Assembly (NCBI RefSeq): GCF_002005565.1
Contig: NZ_BDJC01000057.1
Location: 1 to 40,164 of the forward strand
Source of the DNA: Streptomyces sp. JHA26
Lineage (GTDB): Bacteria > Actinomycetota > Actinomycetes > Streptomycetales > Streptomycetaceae
Length of the DNA stretch: 40,164 nt
Direction: 5' to 3'
Shown here one piece after another: positions 32,292 through 40,155 of the stretch. A program made the position numbers and the translations under genes. Under the pieces are notes generated by a model. The model was not told the DNA's origin, did no database searches, and saw nothing but the letters and a program-made list of their open reading frames with translations. Positions within the stretch are counted from its first letter, which is position 1. Every line of letters starts with the position of its first letter.

Positions 32292-32765
32292 CTACTGGTT
32301 GCTGGTCCCGAAGTCCTCCGGCGAGATCTGGTCGAGGAACTCGCGGAACTTCTCCACCTCGTCCTCCTGCTCGTCCGGAATGGCGATGCCCGCGTCGTCG
32401 AGCACCGTGTCGCTGCCGTAGATCGGCGTTCCTGTGCGCAGCGCGAGCGCTATGGCGTCGGACGGCCGGGCACTCACCTCGACACCGCTGGCGAAGACCA
32501 GCTCGGCGTAGAAGACCCCCTCACGCAGGTCCGTGATGCGTACTTCCGTGAGCTCCTGGCCGACGGCCTCCAGCACGTCCTTGAACAGGTCGTGGGTCAG
32601 CGGCCGCGCGGGAGCCATGCCCTGCTGGGCGAAGGCGATCGCCGTCGCCTCCCCCGGTCCGATCCAGATGGGGAGGTAGCGGTCGCCTCCCACTTCGCGC
32701 AGCAGCACGATCGGTTGGTTGGAGGGCATTTCGACCCGGACACCTACGACATCGAGCTCGTTCAC
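32292..32765 (-). CDS. Bifunctional nuclease family protein (DUF151)
   Basis: 157 residues, mostly one DUF151 domain: NELDVVGVRVEMPSNQPIVL, LREVGGDRYLPIWIGPGEAT, the VRITDLREGVFYAELVF strand and the RPSDAIALALRTGTPIYGSD motif. Plant homologues show RNase and DNase activity, but the bacterial role is unclear. In mycobacteria the equivalent gene lies between ftsR and a second merR, as here. The GTG start at 32765 has TAGGGT 6 nt upstream, so it is leaderless and probably starts its own transcript. The acidic C-terminus (PDEQEDEVEKFREFLDQISP) is helical. Confidence 0.92.
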   Translation of the reverse strand: MNELDVVGVRVEMPSNQPIVLLREVGGDRYLPIWIGPGEATAIAFAQQGMAPARPLTHDLFKDVLEAVGQELTEVRITDLREGVFYAELVFASGVEVSARPSDAIALALRTGTPIYGSDTVLDDAGIAIPDEQEDEVEKFREFLDQISPEDFGTSNQ

Positions 32766-32771
32766 ACAGCA

Positions 32772-32777
32772 ACCCTA
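32772..32777 (-). promoter_or_regulatory. -10 box of the leaderless DUF151 transcript
   Basis: The minus strand reads TAGGGT, a match to TAGRRT, 6 nt before the GTG at 32765. There is no ribosome site between them. Confidence 0.5.
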
Positions 32778-32850
32778 GGCCGTGCCCGGGACGTTTGGGT
32801 AGTCGGGCCGGGAACAGGTGGGCGATCCGGGTGCCCGGCGACGCTCCGTT

Positions 32851-33588
32851 TCAGGACAGCCGCACCCCGAGGGCAGTCTGCACCAGCGCAGCGTGCAGTT
32901 TCACCGCCAGCCCGGCCAGCTCCCTGGTGCGGGCCTCGGCATGCGCCCTGGTCTGCGGGTTGCGGTGCCGCCTGAGCGGGGCCACCACCTGGTCCACCAG
33001 CCCGGCCTCCCGGTCGGCGGCGGCCTTCATCAGCCGCAGGTGCCGTGGCTCGATCCCGAACCGGCCCAGCTGAACCACGAGCGAGGCCACGGTGACCGCC
33101 TCGGCGTCGTACGCGCCGTCGGCCAGTGGAGCGACGAGCCCGTACGACTCCCACTCCGTCAGCTCCTGCTCCCCGATACCGGCGGCGGCGAGCAGCTCGT
33201 CCCGTCCGATCCGGGCCGCCGTGGGCCCCTCGTCGGGCTCCGGCACGGCTTCCCCGCTCCGCTGCCGGCCCAGGGCCGGCAGCCGCACCGCCTCACCGCG
33301 CTCCATGGCGTCCAGATGCTCGCGGATCACCTTGAGCGGCAGGTAGTGGTCCCTCTGCATGCGCAGGACGTGGCCGAGGCGCTCGACGTCGTCCGCACTG
33401 AACTTGCGGTACCCCGCAGGGGTACGCCGCGGCTCGACCAGACCCTCCGACTCCAGGAAGCGGATCTTGGAGATGGTGATGTCGGGAAACTCGTCGCGCA
33501 GCGTGTTCAGTACCGAGCCGATGCTCATCAGCCCGCTGTCCGTGGCGGCGGTGCCGGACACGGCACCGCCGCTCGGTGTTCGAAGCAT
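32851..33588 (-). CDS. ftsR: MerR-family regulator FtsR
   Basis: 245 residues. The winged helix runs from about residue 20 (MSIGSVLNTLRDEFPDITIS, KIRFLESEGLVEPRRTPAGY, RKFSADDVERLGHVLRMQRD). It is followed by YLPLKVIREHLDAMERGE and a long second half that may form a separate helical domain (ELLAAAGIGEQELTEWESYG). This architecture matches FtsR of corynebacteria/mycobacteria, which activates ftsZ and acts in cell division. It lies directly after the GarA-type gene, as in those genera. Two in-frame ATG codons start it; 33588 is used. A short hairpin in the gap upstream could set its level relative to garA. Confidence 0.88.
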   Translation of the reverse strand: MLRTPSGGAVSGTAATDSGLMSIGSVLNTLRDEFPDITISKIRFLESEGLVEPRRTPAGYRKFSADDVERLGHVLRMQRDHYLPLKVIREHLDAMERGEAVRLPALGRQRSGEAVPEPDEGPTAARIGRDELLAAAGIGEQELTEWESYGLVAPLADGAYDAEAVTVASLVVQLGRFGIEPRHLRLMKAAADREAGLVDQVVAPLRRHRNPQTRAHAEARTRELAGLAVKLHAALVQTALGVRLS

Positions 33589-33606
33589 GGACCTTCCCTG
33601 GGACTC

Positions 33607-33625
33607 CCCCGGAACAAGTCCGGGG
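33607..33625 (-). promoter_or_regulatory. Hairpin between garA and ftsR
   Basis: CCCCGGA (33607-33613) pairs with TCCGGGG (33619-33625) around ACAAG, in the 41-bp gap. It may be a partial terminator or a processing site within the operon. Confidence 0.45.
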
Positions 33626-33629
33626 ACGG

Positions 33630-34460
33630 TCAGTAGCCCCGCTGGCTCGCGTAGAAGACCAGCCGGTACTTGCCGATCTGCACCTCGTCGCCGTTCGACA
33701 GCGCGACCTGGTCGATCCGCTCGCGGTTGACGTACGTGCCGTTCAGGCTGCCGACGTCGGCCACCGTGAACGAGCCGTCCGGACCGCGACGGAACTCCAC
33801 GTGCCGGCGCGAGACCGTCACGTCGTCCAGGAAGATGTCGCTCTGCGGGTGACGCCCGGCCGTGGTCAGCTCCCCGTCCAGCAGGAAGCGGCTGCCGGAG
33901 TTCGGACCACGCCGCACGACCAGGAGCGCCGAGCCCAGGGGCAGCGCGTCCACGGCCGCCTGCGCCTCGGGAGAGAGCGCCGGCACCGCCGTCTGACCGG
34001 TCATCTCGGCGTCGTACGCCTCCAGGCCGGAGATGGAGATCGTCGAGGTGGTCTCGGACGCGCGCTCCGGAACCGCCCCGGGGCGCAGCGGGGCGCCGCA
34101 GTTGGAACAGAAACGGCTGCTCTCCGCGTTGCGGTTACCGCACCTCGTGCAGACCAGGGCGGACATGGACGGATCCTCCTGCCGCGGCTGCCCCGCCGGG
34201 GCATTCGACGTGTACGGGCCGGAGGAGAACCCTCCACCCGCACCTGAGGTTGACGGTTGGCCGAAACCTATGTCGCCGGACTGCGCAGGGTCAACAGACG
34301 ACGCGCCCTGACCACCGGGAATGCCACCACCCGGACCAGCCACCTGGTCCCGGAACATCGGACGCGGACCCTCTGCGTCAGGCTGTGCGCGATGGCGGGC
34401 GGTCGCGTTGTCGCTGCCCTCTCGCGCGCTCTTGCCGAACAATTTCGCAAACAACTTCAC
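33630..34460 (-). CDS. garA: FHA-domain protein of the GarA/OdhI type with a zinc ribbon and N-terminal extension
   Basis: 276 residues. N-terminal extension (1-98), Gly/Pro/Ser-rich. Zinc ribbon at about 99-126 with CTRCGNRNAESSRFCSNCGA. The phospho-switch motif ETTS in ERASETTSTIS (about 137-148) is the Thr pair phosphorylated by PknB/PknG in GarA. The FHA domain runs 190-275 with GRHPQSDIFLDD, VSRRHVEF and GSLNGTYVN. Unphosphorylated GarA binds and controls 2-oxoglutarate dehydrogenase, glutamate synthase and glutamate dehydrogenase; binding of its own pThr blocks this. GTG 34460 has AAGGGG 7-8 nt upstream. ATG 34166 has AGGAGGA 7 nt upstream and would give a 178-residue form. Confidence 0.85.
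   Translation of the reverse strand: MKLFAKLFGKSAREGSDNATARHRAQPDAEGPRPMFRDQVAGPGGGIPGGQGASSVDPAQSGDIGFGQPSTSGAGGGFSSGPYTSNAPAGQPRQEDPSMSALVCTRCGNRNAESSRFCSNCGAPLRPGAVPERASETTSTISISGLEAYDAEMTGQTAVPALSPEAQAAVDALPLGSALLVVRRGPNSGSRFLLDGELTTAGRHPQSDIFLDDVTVSRRHVEFRRGPDGSFTVADVGSLNGTYVNRERIDQVALSNGDEVQIGKYRLVFYASQRGY
34174..34180 (-). promoter_or_regulatory. Strong internal ribosome site in garA
   Basis: The minus strand reads AGGAGGA 7 nt before ATG 34166, a near-perfect Shine-Dalgarno inside the reading frame. It would start a short protein beginning MSALVCTRCG, close to the length of mycobacterial GarA (about 160). Confidence 0.55.
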
Positions 34461-34517
34461 GGGCGATTCCCCTTGACCGAAACAGACCCGCCCGTGGGGC
34501 AGGACGAACCCTGACTG

Positions 34518-34523
34518 ACCGTA
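34518..34523 (-). promoter_or_regulatory. Possible garA promoter
   Basis: The minus strand reads TACGGT with TGTGAA 18 nt upstream. Two copies of GTTTCCACCA (34554-34563 and 34568-34577, period 14) lie just upstream and may bind a regulator. Confidence 0.35.
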
Positions 34524-34553
34524 CTGGCCGACCCGGACACCTTCACAACGTCC

Positions 34554-34577
34554 GTTTCCACCAGACAGTTTCCACCA
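34554..34577. repeat. Two direct repeats in the garA leader region
   Basis: GTTTCCACCA occurs at 34554-34563 and 34568-34577, separated by GACA. It lies upstream of the possible garA promoter. Confidence 0.55.
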
Positions 34578-34650
34578 CGCACCACCCAAACGGTGCGCCG
34601 ACCCCCCGCAACCTCATGCCCTCGCCGCACACCCCCCATGCACCGCCGGT

Positions 34651-35508
34651 TCACTGGGAGGACGACCGAGCGTAGTCAGGCCGCTTCGTCGCTCGCAAGG
34701 CGTCCACGACGATCTTGCTCGACCGCTCAACAGTAACGGTGGCCTGTTCCTTCTCCAGAGTCTGCACCACGCCTCCAGGGATGTTGAGCGCCGGTTCGAG
34801 GTCCTGCGGCTTGCCGATGACCTGGAAACGATAGGGCGCGTTGATCTTGTTCCCGTCGACGCTCACACTCTTGTCGGCGTCGGTGAGGTAGGTGCTCGCG
34901 ACGACCCGGACCCCGTTCACCTGGATCGCCTCCGCCCCCGCCGCGCGCAGCTCCTGGACCGCGTCGAGCAGCATGTCCGCCTCGACCGCCCCCTTCGTGT
35001 CCTCGACGGTCACCGTGATGCCGGGCCCCTGCGCGGCCACCGTGCCCGCCAGGATGCCGAGTTGCCGCTCCTTCTCCAGCGTCTGCTTGCGGGCCTCCTC
35101 GGCCTGGTCCGAGCTGTTCTCCAGCTCGTCACGCTGCTTCTCGAGACCTTGCTTCTCGTCTTCAAGACGCTGAGTCCGGTCATCCAGTTCATCGAGGATG
35201 CGCACGAGATCCTCCTGTCGGGCGCCGCGCAGCGCACTGTCGCTGTCGCTGTTCGACGCGACCTGGACCGCGAGGCCGAATCCCAGACCGAACAGCAACA
35301 GCGCGACGATCAGTTGGGCCCGGGTGACGCGTGGCGGCCACAGCCCCTTCACCAGCCGCTGCCGGCCGGTGAGTCCGGGCCGCGGCTGCGCCCCGCCCTC
35401 CTCCTGCGGGGCGCCCCCGACGGGCGGGGCGGCGGCCGGCACCTCCTCGGGCAGTTCCCTGCGCAGCCTGTGCACGGGCTGCTCGTCGTGGTCGCTCATC
35501 GGCCTCAC
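34651..35508 (-). CDS. DUF881 membrane protein (second copy)
   Basis: 285 residues. A polar, Pro-rich cytoplasmic N-terminus (1-60), one membrane helix (RAQLIVALLLFGLGFGLAVQ, about 63-84), a long charged coiled coil (about 95-152) and a DUF881 domain (GILAGTVAAQGPGITVTVED, then AADKSV-like strands and FQVIGKPQDLEPALNI). In other bacteria these proteins are linked to division and the membrane. GTG 35508 overlaps the Sbp stop (GTGA); ATG 35499 is an alternative. It is last in the DUF881-Sbp-DUF881 trio, so the products probably work together. Confidence 0.88.
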   Translation of the reverse strand: MRPMSDHDEQPVHRLRRELPEEVPAAAPPVGGAPQEEGGAQPRPGLTGRQRLVKGLWPPRVTRAQLIVALLLFGLGFGLAVQVASNSDSDSALRGARQEDLVRILDELDDRTQRLEDEKQGLEKQRDELENSSDQAEEARKQTLEKERQLGILAGTVAAQGPGITVTVEDTKGAVEADMLLDAVQELRAAGAEAIQVNGVRVVASTYLTDADKSVSVDGNKINAPYRFQVIGKPQDLEPALNIPGGVVQTLEKEQATVTVERSSKIVVDALRATKRPDYARSSSQ

Positions 35509-35837
35509 GCCCGGAACACGTGCCGGCGGATCGCCGCGGCGTTGGAGAAGATGCGGATGCCGAGGACGACCACGACACCGGTGGACAGCTGGGCGCCCAC
35601 ACCCAACTTGTCGCCGAGGAACACGATCAGTGCGGCCACGACCACGTTCGACAGGAACGACACCACGAAGACCTTGTCGTCGAAGATGCCGTCGAGCATG
35701 GCCCGCAGTCCACCGAAGACGGCGTCGAGCGCCGCCACGACGGCGATCGGCAGATAGGGTTCGACGGCCGCCGGCACCTCGGGCCGGACCAAGAGGCCGG
35801 CCACGACTCCCACGACGAGGCCCAGTACGGCGATCAC
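35505..35837 (-). CDS. sbp: Small basic protein, DUF1290 (Sbp)
   Basis: 110 residues with three or four hydrophobic helices and few charges except a basic C-terminus (RIFSNAAAIRRHVFRA). It begins VIAVLGLVVGVVAGLLVRPE and carries DAVFGGLRAMLDGIFDDKVF, the family core. It is an inner-membrane protein of the sbp family, always next to DUF881 genes. GTG 35837 overlaps the upstream DUF881 stop (GTGA), and its stop overlaps the downstream DUF881 start (GTGA): two couplings in a row, consistent with a stoichiometric membrane complex. Function unknown. Confidence 0.93.
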   Translation of the reverse strand: MIAVLGLVVGVVAGLLVRPEVPAAVEPYLPIAVVAALDAVFGGLRAMLDGIFDDKVFVVSFLSNVVVAALIVFLGDKLGVGAQLSTGVVVVLGIRIFSNAAAIRRHVFRA

Positions 35838-36739
35838 GATGTGCCCTTCCCGGATATCGGTTGTGCTGTACGTACGATCACGCTCGGTGCGGCCGGGAGC
35901 CGGAGCTCGCCCTCCACGGAGAGGGCGGTCCGGATGCCGTAGCTCTCCTGGAGGGCGTGCAGGTACAACCCGTCCGCACTGTCCTGGAACCTGCTGCTGA
36001 GCTGCTTCCCGTCCCCCACCGCGAGCACCGTGTACGGCGGCACGAGCGGTCTGTTGTCGACCAGTATCGCGTCCCCCGCGGCGCGGATCGCCGACAGTGC
36101 GGTCAGCCGCTGCCCGTTGATGGAGATCGCCTCGGCCCCCGACTCCCACAGCCCGTTGACCACGCGCTGCATGTCCCGGTCCCGCACCCGGCCGGTGTCG
36201 GAGAACCCGGAGGTACCGCGCGGCCGGCCGTCGGCGCCGGTCCCGGCGTCCTCGGCGTCGTTCACCACGAGCTTCACACCGGGGCCGTGCACTTCGACCG
36301 CACCGGCCAGGACGCCCACCAGGTCGGCCCGCTCGCCGTCGCCGCTCTCCTCCAGCGCCTCACGCTGCCGCGCGCTCACCTCGTCGCGCAGCTCGTCGAC
36401 GTTCTCCTCGAGCTCGTCGGCCGCCGAGGTCTCCTCCTCGATGCGGTCGATCAGCTCCTCCCGCTCCTTGGCGACGACGGGGGCCGCGACGCGTGCCTGC
36501 GCCGCTCCGACCGTGACCACCAGGGCGGCGAGCACCAGCCCTGCCGCCAGGGCGAGCTTGGCGCGGAGTGTGCGGGGCATGCCACCGGCGCCCTCGGCCT
36601 TCTTCCGCGCGGCGGCCTCGGCGTATCCGTCGTCGAGACTGTGGTCCATCACGTTGGTGAGCAACGACATGGACGCGTCCGGGCGCGCGGGCCGCGTGGT
36701 TGTGCTCCGAACGGGGGGTTGGTGCGGCATGCCGCACAT
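35834..36739 (-). CDS. DUF881 membrane protein (first copy)
   Basis: About 301 residues. The cytoplasmic N-terminus (1-58) includes MSLLTNVMDHSLDDGYAEAA, then a membrane helix (KLALAAGLVLAALVVTVGAA), a coiled coil (EREELIDRIEEETSAADELE onward, about 93-135) and the DUF881 domain (VGVLAGAVEVHGPGVKLVVN to the end). It is a single-pass protein with an extracytoplasmic C-domain. The first in-frame start (36739) lies near the outer limit; the internal ATG before SLLTNV is a credible alternative. It is first in the trio with Sbp and the other DUF881. A hairpin upstream ends the preceding transcription unit. Confidence 0.85.
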   Translation of the reverse strand: MCGMPHQPPVRSTTTRPARPDASMSLLTNVMDHSLDDGYAEAAARKKAEGAGGMPRTLRAKLALAAGLVLAALVVTVGAAQARVAAPVVAKEREELIDRIEEETSAADELEENVDELRDEVSARQREALEESGDGERADLVGVLAGAVEVHGPGVKLVVNDAEDAGTGADGRPRGTSGFSDTGRVRDRDMQRVVNGLWESGAEAISINGQRLTALSAIRAAGDAILVDNRPLVPPYTVLAVGDGKQLSSRFQDSADGLYLHALQESYGIRTALSVEGELRLPAAPSVIVRTAQPISGKGTS

Positions 36740-36780
36740 CGTCGCACGCCACGGCCACTACCTCCGAACGGCCCCACCGG

Positions 36781-36820
36781 CGTGCCGGACAGGCCCCTTT
36801 GGGGACACTTGTCCGGCACG
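36781..36820 (-). terminator. Hairpin between the ManC/PMM fusion gene and the DUF881 operon
   Basis: CGTGCCGGACA (36781-36791) pairs with TGTCCGGCACG (36810-36820), with an inner CCCC-TTT-GGGG stem. It lies 18 bp past the stop at 36838, so the DUF881 trio needs its own promoter. Confidence 0.8.
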
Positions 36821-36837
36821 CACGCGTGCGGAGCGTT

Positions 36838-39333
36838 CTACCGGCCCGCGCTGTCCACCACCGTGGACCATTCGTCGAGCAGCGCCTGCGCGGAGGCGTC
36901 GTCGGGGCCCTCGGCCCACAGATGGGTGACGGCTTCGGCCGGGTCGGGCAGCACCATCACCCAGCGTCCGTCGGCCTCCACCACGCGCACGCCGTCGGTG
37001 GTGTCCACGAAGCGGTCTCCGGCCGCCTCGACGACCCGCCGCATCACCAGCCCCTTGACGGCCCACGGGGTGGCCAGGTCGCGCTTGAGGACGTGCGCCC
37101 GCGGAATCCGCGCGTCGATCTGGCTGAGCGTGAGCTGCGTCCGCGCCACCAGGCCGATGAGTCGTACGAACGCCGCCGTGCCGTCGTAGACGCTGCTGAA
37201 CTCCGGGACGATGAAGCCGCCCTTGCCGTCACCGCCGAAGATCGTGCCTTCCTCACCGCCGACCCGCGTGAGGTCGTCCGGCGAGGTCGTCGTCCACTCG
37301 ACCTGGGTGCCGTGGTACGCCGCCACCTGCTCGGCGATCCTGGTGGTCGTCACCGGCAGCGCGACCCGGCCGCTGCGCCGCTCGGCGGCGATGAGGTCGA
37401 GCATGACCAGCAGGGCCCGGTCGTCCTCGATGATGCGGCCCTTCTCGTCGACGAGCGAGAGCCGCTCACCGACCGGGTCGAACCGCACACCGAACGCGGC
37501 CCGCGACGACGCCACGATCTCCCCGAGCCGCACCAGCCCCGATCGCCGCATGTCCTCCGATTCGGTCGGCCTGGACTCGTCGAGACCGGGATTGATGGTC
37601 AGCGAGTCGACGCCGAGCTTGCCGAGCAGGCTGGGCAGGACGAGCCCGGAGCTTCCGTTGGAGGCGTCCACGACCACCTTGAGCCCGGATTCGGCGATCC
37701 CGGTGGTGTCGACGTTCCGCAGCAGTGATCCGGTGTACGAGTCGAAGACACTGGAGGGGAAGTGCAGGTCCCCGATCTCGCCGGGGAAAGCGCGCCGGTA
37801 CTCCTGCCGCGCGAACACCCGGTCCAGCTTCCGCTGGCTGCCCTGCGAGAGGTCGGCGCCCTGCCCGTCGAAGAACATGATGTCCACGGAGTCCGGCACC
37901 CCGGGCGTGGTGCGGATCATGATCCCGCCGGCGCTGCCGCGCGCGGTCTGCTGCCGCGCCACGGGCAGCGGTACGTTCTCCAGGTCGCGTACGTCGATGG
38001 CGCTGGCCTGCAACGCGGAGATCACCGCCCGCTTCAGCGCACGCGCGCCGCGGGAGTGGTCACGGGCCGTAGTGACGGTGGAGCCCTTCTTCAGCGTGGT
38101 CGCATAGGCGCCGGCCAGCCGCACGGCCAGCTCCGGCGTGATCTCCACGTTGAGGATGCCGGACACCCCGCGGGCACCGAAGAGATGGGCCTGCCCCCGC
38201 GACTCCCAGATGACCGAGGTGTTGACGAAGGCACCGGCCTCGACCGTCTTGAACGGGTACACCCGCACATTGCCCTGGACGATCGATTCTTCACCGACCA
38301 GGCACTCGTCGCCGATGACCGCACCGTCCTCGATCCGCGCGGCACGCATGATGTCGGTGTTCTTGCCGACCACGCAGCCCCGCAGATTGCTGTGCGGCCC
38401 GACGTACACGTTGTCGTGGACGACGGCCTTGTGCAGGAAGGCGCCGCTCTTGACGACGACGTTGGACCCCACGACCGTGTGCTCACGGATCTCGGCGCCG
38501 GCTTCGACCTTGGCGTAGTCGCCGATGTAGAGCGGTCCGCGCAGCACGGCGTCGGGGTGCACCTCGGCACCTTCCGCCACCCATACACCGGGAGAGATCT
38601 CGAAGCCGTCGATGTCGACGTCGACCTTGCCCTCGAGGACGTCGGCCTGGGCCTTGACGTAACTCTCGTGGGTGCCGACGTCCTCCCAGTAGCCTTCGGC
38701 GACATAGCCGTAGACGGGCTTGCCTTCCTTCATCAGCTGCGGGAAGACGTCGCCCGACCAGTCGACGGGCACATCGGGGTCGACGTAGTCGAAGACCTCG
38801 GGCTCCATGACGTAGATACCGGTGTTCACGGTGTCCGAGAAGACCTGGCCCCAGGTCGGCTTCTCGAGGAAGCGCTCGACCTTGCCCTCTTCGTCGACGA
38901 TGGTGATGCCGAATTCCAACGGGTTGGGCACGCGTGTCAGACACACGGTGACGAGCGCACCCTTTTCCTTATGGAAGTTGATCAGGTCGGTGAGGTCGAA
39001 GTCGGTCAGAGCGTCACCGGAAATAACGAGGAAGGCATCGTCCTTCAACGCCTCCTCGGCGTTCTTGACGCTTCCGGCGGTACCGAGTGGCTTCTCCTCA
39101 TTGGCATAGGTGAGCTCCATTCCGAGCTCCTCGCCGTCACCGAAGTAGTTCTTGACCAGGGAGGCCAGGAACTGCACGGTGACGACGGTCTCGTTGAGCC
39201 CATGCCTTTTGAGCAGCCTCAGAACGTGCTCCATGATCGGTCGGTTGGCCACCGGCAGGAGCGGCTTGGGCATGCTCGAGGTCATCGGGCGAAGGCGCGT
39301 GCCTTCGCCTCCGGCCATCACGACGGCCTTCAT
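36838..39333 (-). CDS. Mannose-1-phosphate guanylyltransferase-like / degenerate phosphomannomutase fusion
   Basis: 831 residues. Residues 1-230 are a sugar nucleotidyltransferase (VVMAGGEGTRLRPMTSSMPK, GDALTDF metal loop, LEKPTWGQVFSDTVNTGIYV). Residues 255-370 are hexapeptide turns of a left-handed beta-helix. Residues 385-831 are phosphohexomutase-like, but the catalytic motifs appear lost: TASHNP is replaced by RTTPGVP (near 475), the metal loop by FDPVGERL (near 625), and the phosphate loop by LPDPAEAV (near 795). It probably makes a nucleotide sugar, plausibly GDP-mannose, with the mutase half structural or regulatory. ATG 39333 has GGAGGA 10 nt upstream. The gene lies 112 bp after the phosphatidyltransferase. 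Confidence 0.88.
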   Translation of the reverse strand: MKAVVMAGGEGTRLRPMTSSMPKPLLPVANRPIMEHVLRLLKRHGLNETVVTVQFLASLVKNYFGDGEELGMELTYANEEKPLGTAGSVKNAEEALKDDAFLVISGDALTDFDLTDLINFHKEKGALVTVCLTRVPNPLEFGITIVDEEGKVERFLEKPTWGQVFSDTVNTGIYVMEPEVFDYVDPDVPVDWSGDVFPQLMKEGKPVYGYVAEGYWEDVGTHESYVKAQADVLEGKVDVDIDGFEISPGVWVAEGAEVHPDAVLRGPLYIGDYAKVEAGAEIREHTVVGSNVVVKSGAFLHKAVVHDNVYVGPHSNLRGCVVGKNTDIMRAARIEDGAVIGDECLVGEESIVQGNVRVYPFKTVEAGAFVNTSVIWESRGQAHLFGARGVSGILNVEITPELAVRLAGAYATTLKKGSTVTTARDHSRGARALKRAVISALQASAIDVRDLENVPLPVARQQTARGSAGGIMIRTTPGVPDSVDIMFFDGQGADLSQGSQRKLDRVFARQEYRRAFPGEIGDLHFPSSVFDSYTGSLLRNVDTTGIAESGLKVVVDASNGSSGLVLPSLLGKLGVDSLTINPGLDESRPTESEDMRRSGLVRLGEIVASSRAAFGVRFDPVGERLSLVDEKGRIIEDDRALLVMLDLIAAERRSGRVALPVTTTRIAEQVAAYHGTQVEWTTTSPDDLTRVGGEEGTIFGGDGKGGFIVPEFSSVYDGTAAFVRLIGLVARTQLTLSQIDARIPRAHVLKRDLATPWAVKGLVMRRVVEAAGDRFVDTTDGVRVVEADGRWVMVLPDPAEAVTHLWAEGPDDASAQALLDEWSTVVDSAGR

Positions 39334-39445
39334 GTCGGAAGCGTCCTCCTCTAAGAGATGAAGGTTGACCCACTTTCTCCCGTCCAGCGTGCCGCACTTC
39401 TGCAGCGCGGGCCATTTGGCCACGGCGGCCGCGCAAGGGGCGAGT

Positions 39446-40054
39446 TCAGTCGGTCAAGGTGTCCGCACGGACCAAGCGGCGGACCTGAACCACATAGAGA
39501 ACACCTGCCCACCAATACAGGGTTGTACCCCACCCGGCGAACGCCCATCCGAAAATCGCAGCGAGTGACGCGATCCACCCGCTGCCGTCACTGAGCAGAA
39601 GCAGGGGGAAGGCGTACATGAGGTTGAACGTGGCGGCCTTCCCCAGGAAGTTCACCTGGGGCGGCGGGTAGCCGTGGCGGCGGAGGATTCCCACCATCAC
39701 CAGGAGCACCGCTTCGCGGGCGAGCAGGACGAGGGTCAGCCAGAGCGGAAGGATCTCCCGCCAAGTGAGGCCCACCAGAGTCGACAGAATGTACAGCCGG
39801 TCGGCCGCGGGGTCCAGGAGCCTACCGAGGCTGCTGATCTGGTTCCAGCGCCGCGCGAGCTTCCCGTCCAGGTAGTCACTGACTCCGCTGAGGGCCAGCA
39901 CCAAGAGGGCCCAGCCGTCACTTTGCGGGCCGCCGAACTCGGGCCGGAGGATCAACCACAGGAACAGGGGCACGCCGGCGAGGCGCGCCATGCTGAGGAT
40001 GTTCGGAATGGTGAGGACCCGGTCAGTCTGCACGCGGGTCTCCTGGACCTCCAC
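39446..40054 (-). CDS. CDP-alcohol phosphatidyltransferase (PgsA-like)
   Basis: 202 residues with about five membrane helices. The family signature DG-x2-AR-x8-G-x3-D-x3-D is exact: it begins DYLDGKLARRWNQ and ends LGRLLDPAADR (about 63-89). The enzyme transfers phosphatidyl from CDP-diacylglycerol to an alcohol, plausibly glycerol-3-phosphate in PgsA type or inositol-type alcohols in actinobacteria; the alcohol cannot be read from sequence. GTG 40054 has AGGAGG 7 nt upstream; the open frame extends 30 codons upstream to 40144 but crosses a terminator. It leads the local minus-strand block, equivalent in place to mycobacterial pgsA2. Confidence 0.92.
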   Translation of the reverse strand: MEVQETRVQTDRVLTIPNILSMARLAGVPLFLWLILRPEFGGPQSDGWALLVLALSGVSDYLDGKLARRWNQISSLGRLLDPAADRLYILSTLVGLTWREILPLWLTLVLLAREAVLLVMVGILRRHGYPPPQVNFLGKAATFNLMYAFPLLLLSDGSGWIASLAAIFGWAFAGWGTTLYWWAGVLYVVQVRRLVRADTLTD

Positions 40055-40110
40055 GCGGGGGCCTCCTGGAAGAAACGAACCAATGATGCTCCACGACCTT
40101 ACCCCAACGC

Positions 40111-40155
40111 AAAAAAGCTCCGGCTCTTGGGCTGTTGTGCCCAAGAGCCGGAGCT
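40111..40155 (-). terminator. Intrinsic terminator of a gene beyond the right edge
   Basis: AGCTCCGGCTCTTGGGC (40116-40132) pairs perfectly with GCCCAAGAGCCGGAGCT (40139-40155) around a 6-nt loop. On the minus strand the stem is followed by a T-run (complement of 40111-40116). It ends transcription entering from the right and insulates the phosphatidyltransferase gene. Confidence 0.95.

Noticed and set aside
34458..34589. Longer garA reading from 34589
   Set aside because: The added residues have no family match and the GTG at 34460 has a clear ribosome site.
35198..37189. 663-codon plus-strand open frame
   Set aside because: Arg/Ser-rich readthrough across DUF881, Sbp and the intergenic terminator; the minus-strand genes explain the region.
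37762..39354. 530-codon plus-strand open frame
   Set aside because: Antisense shadow of the fusion gene; composition is unlike protein and there is no ribosome site.
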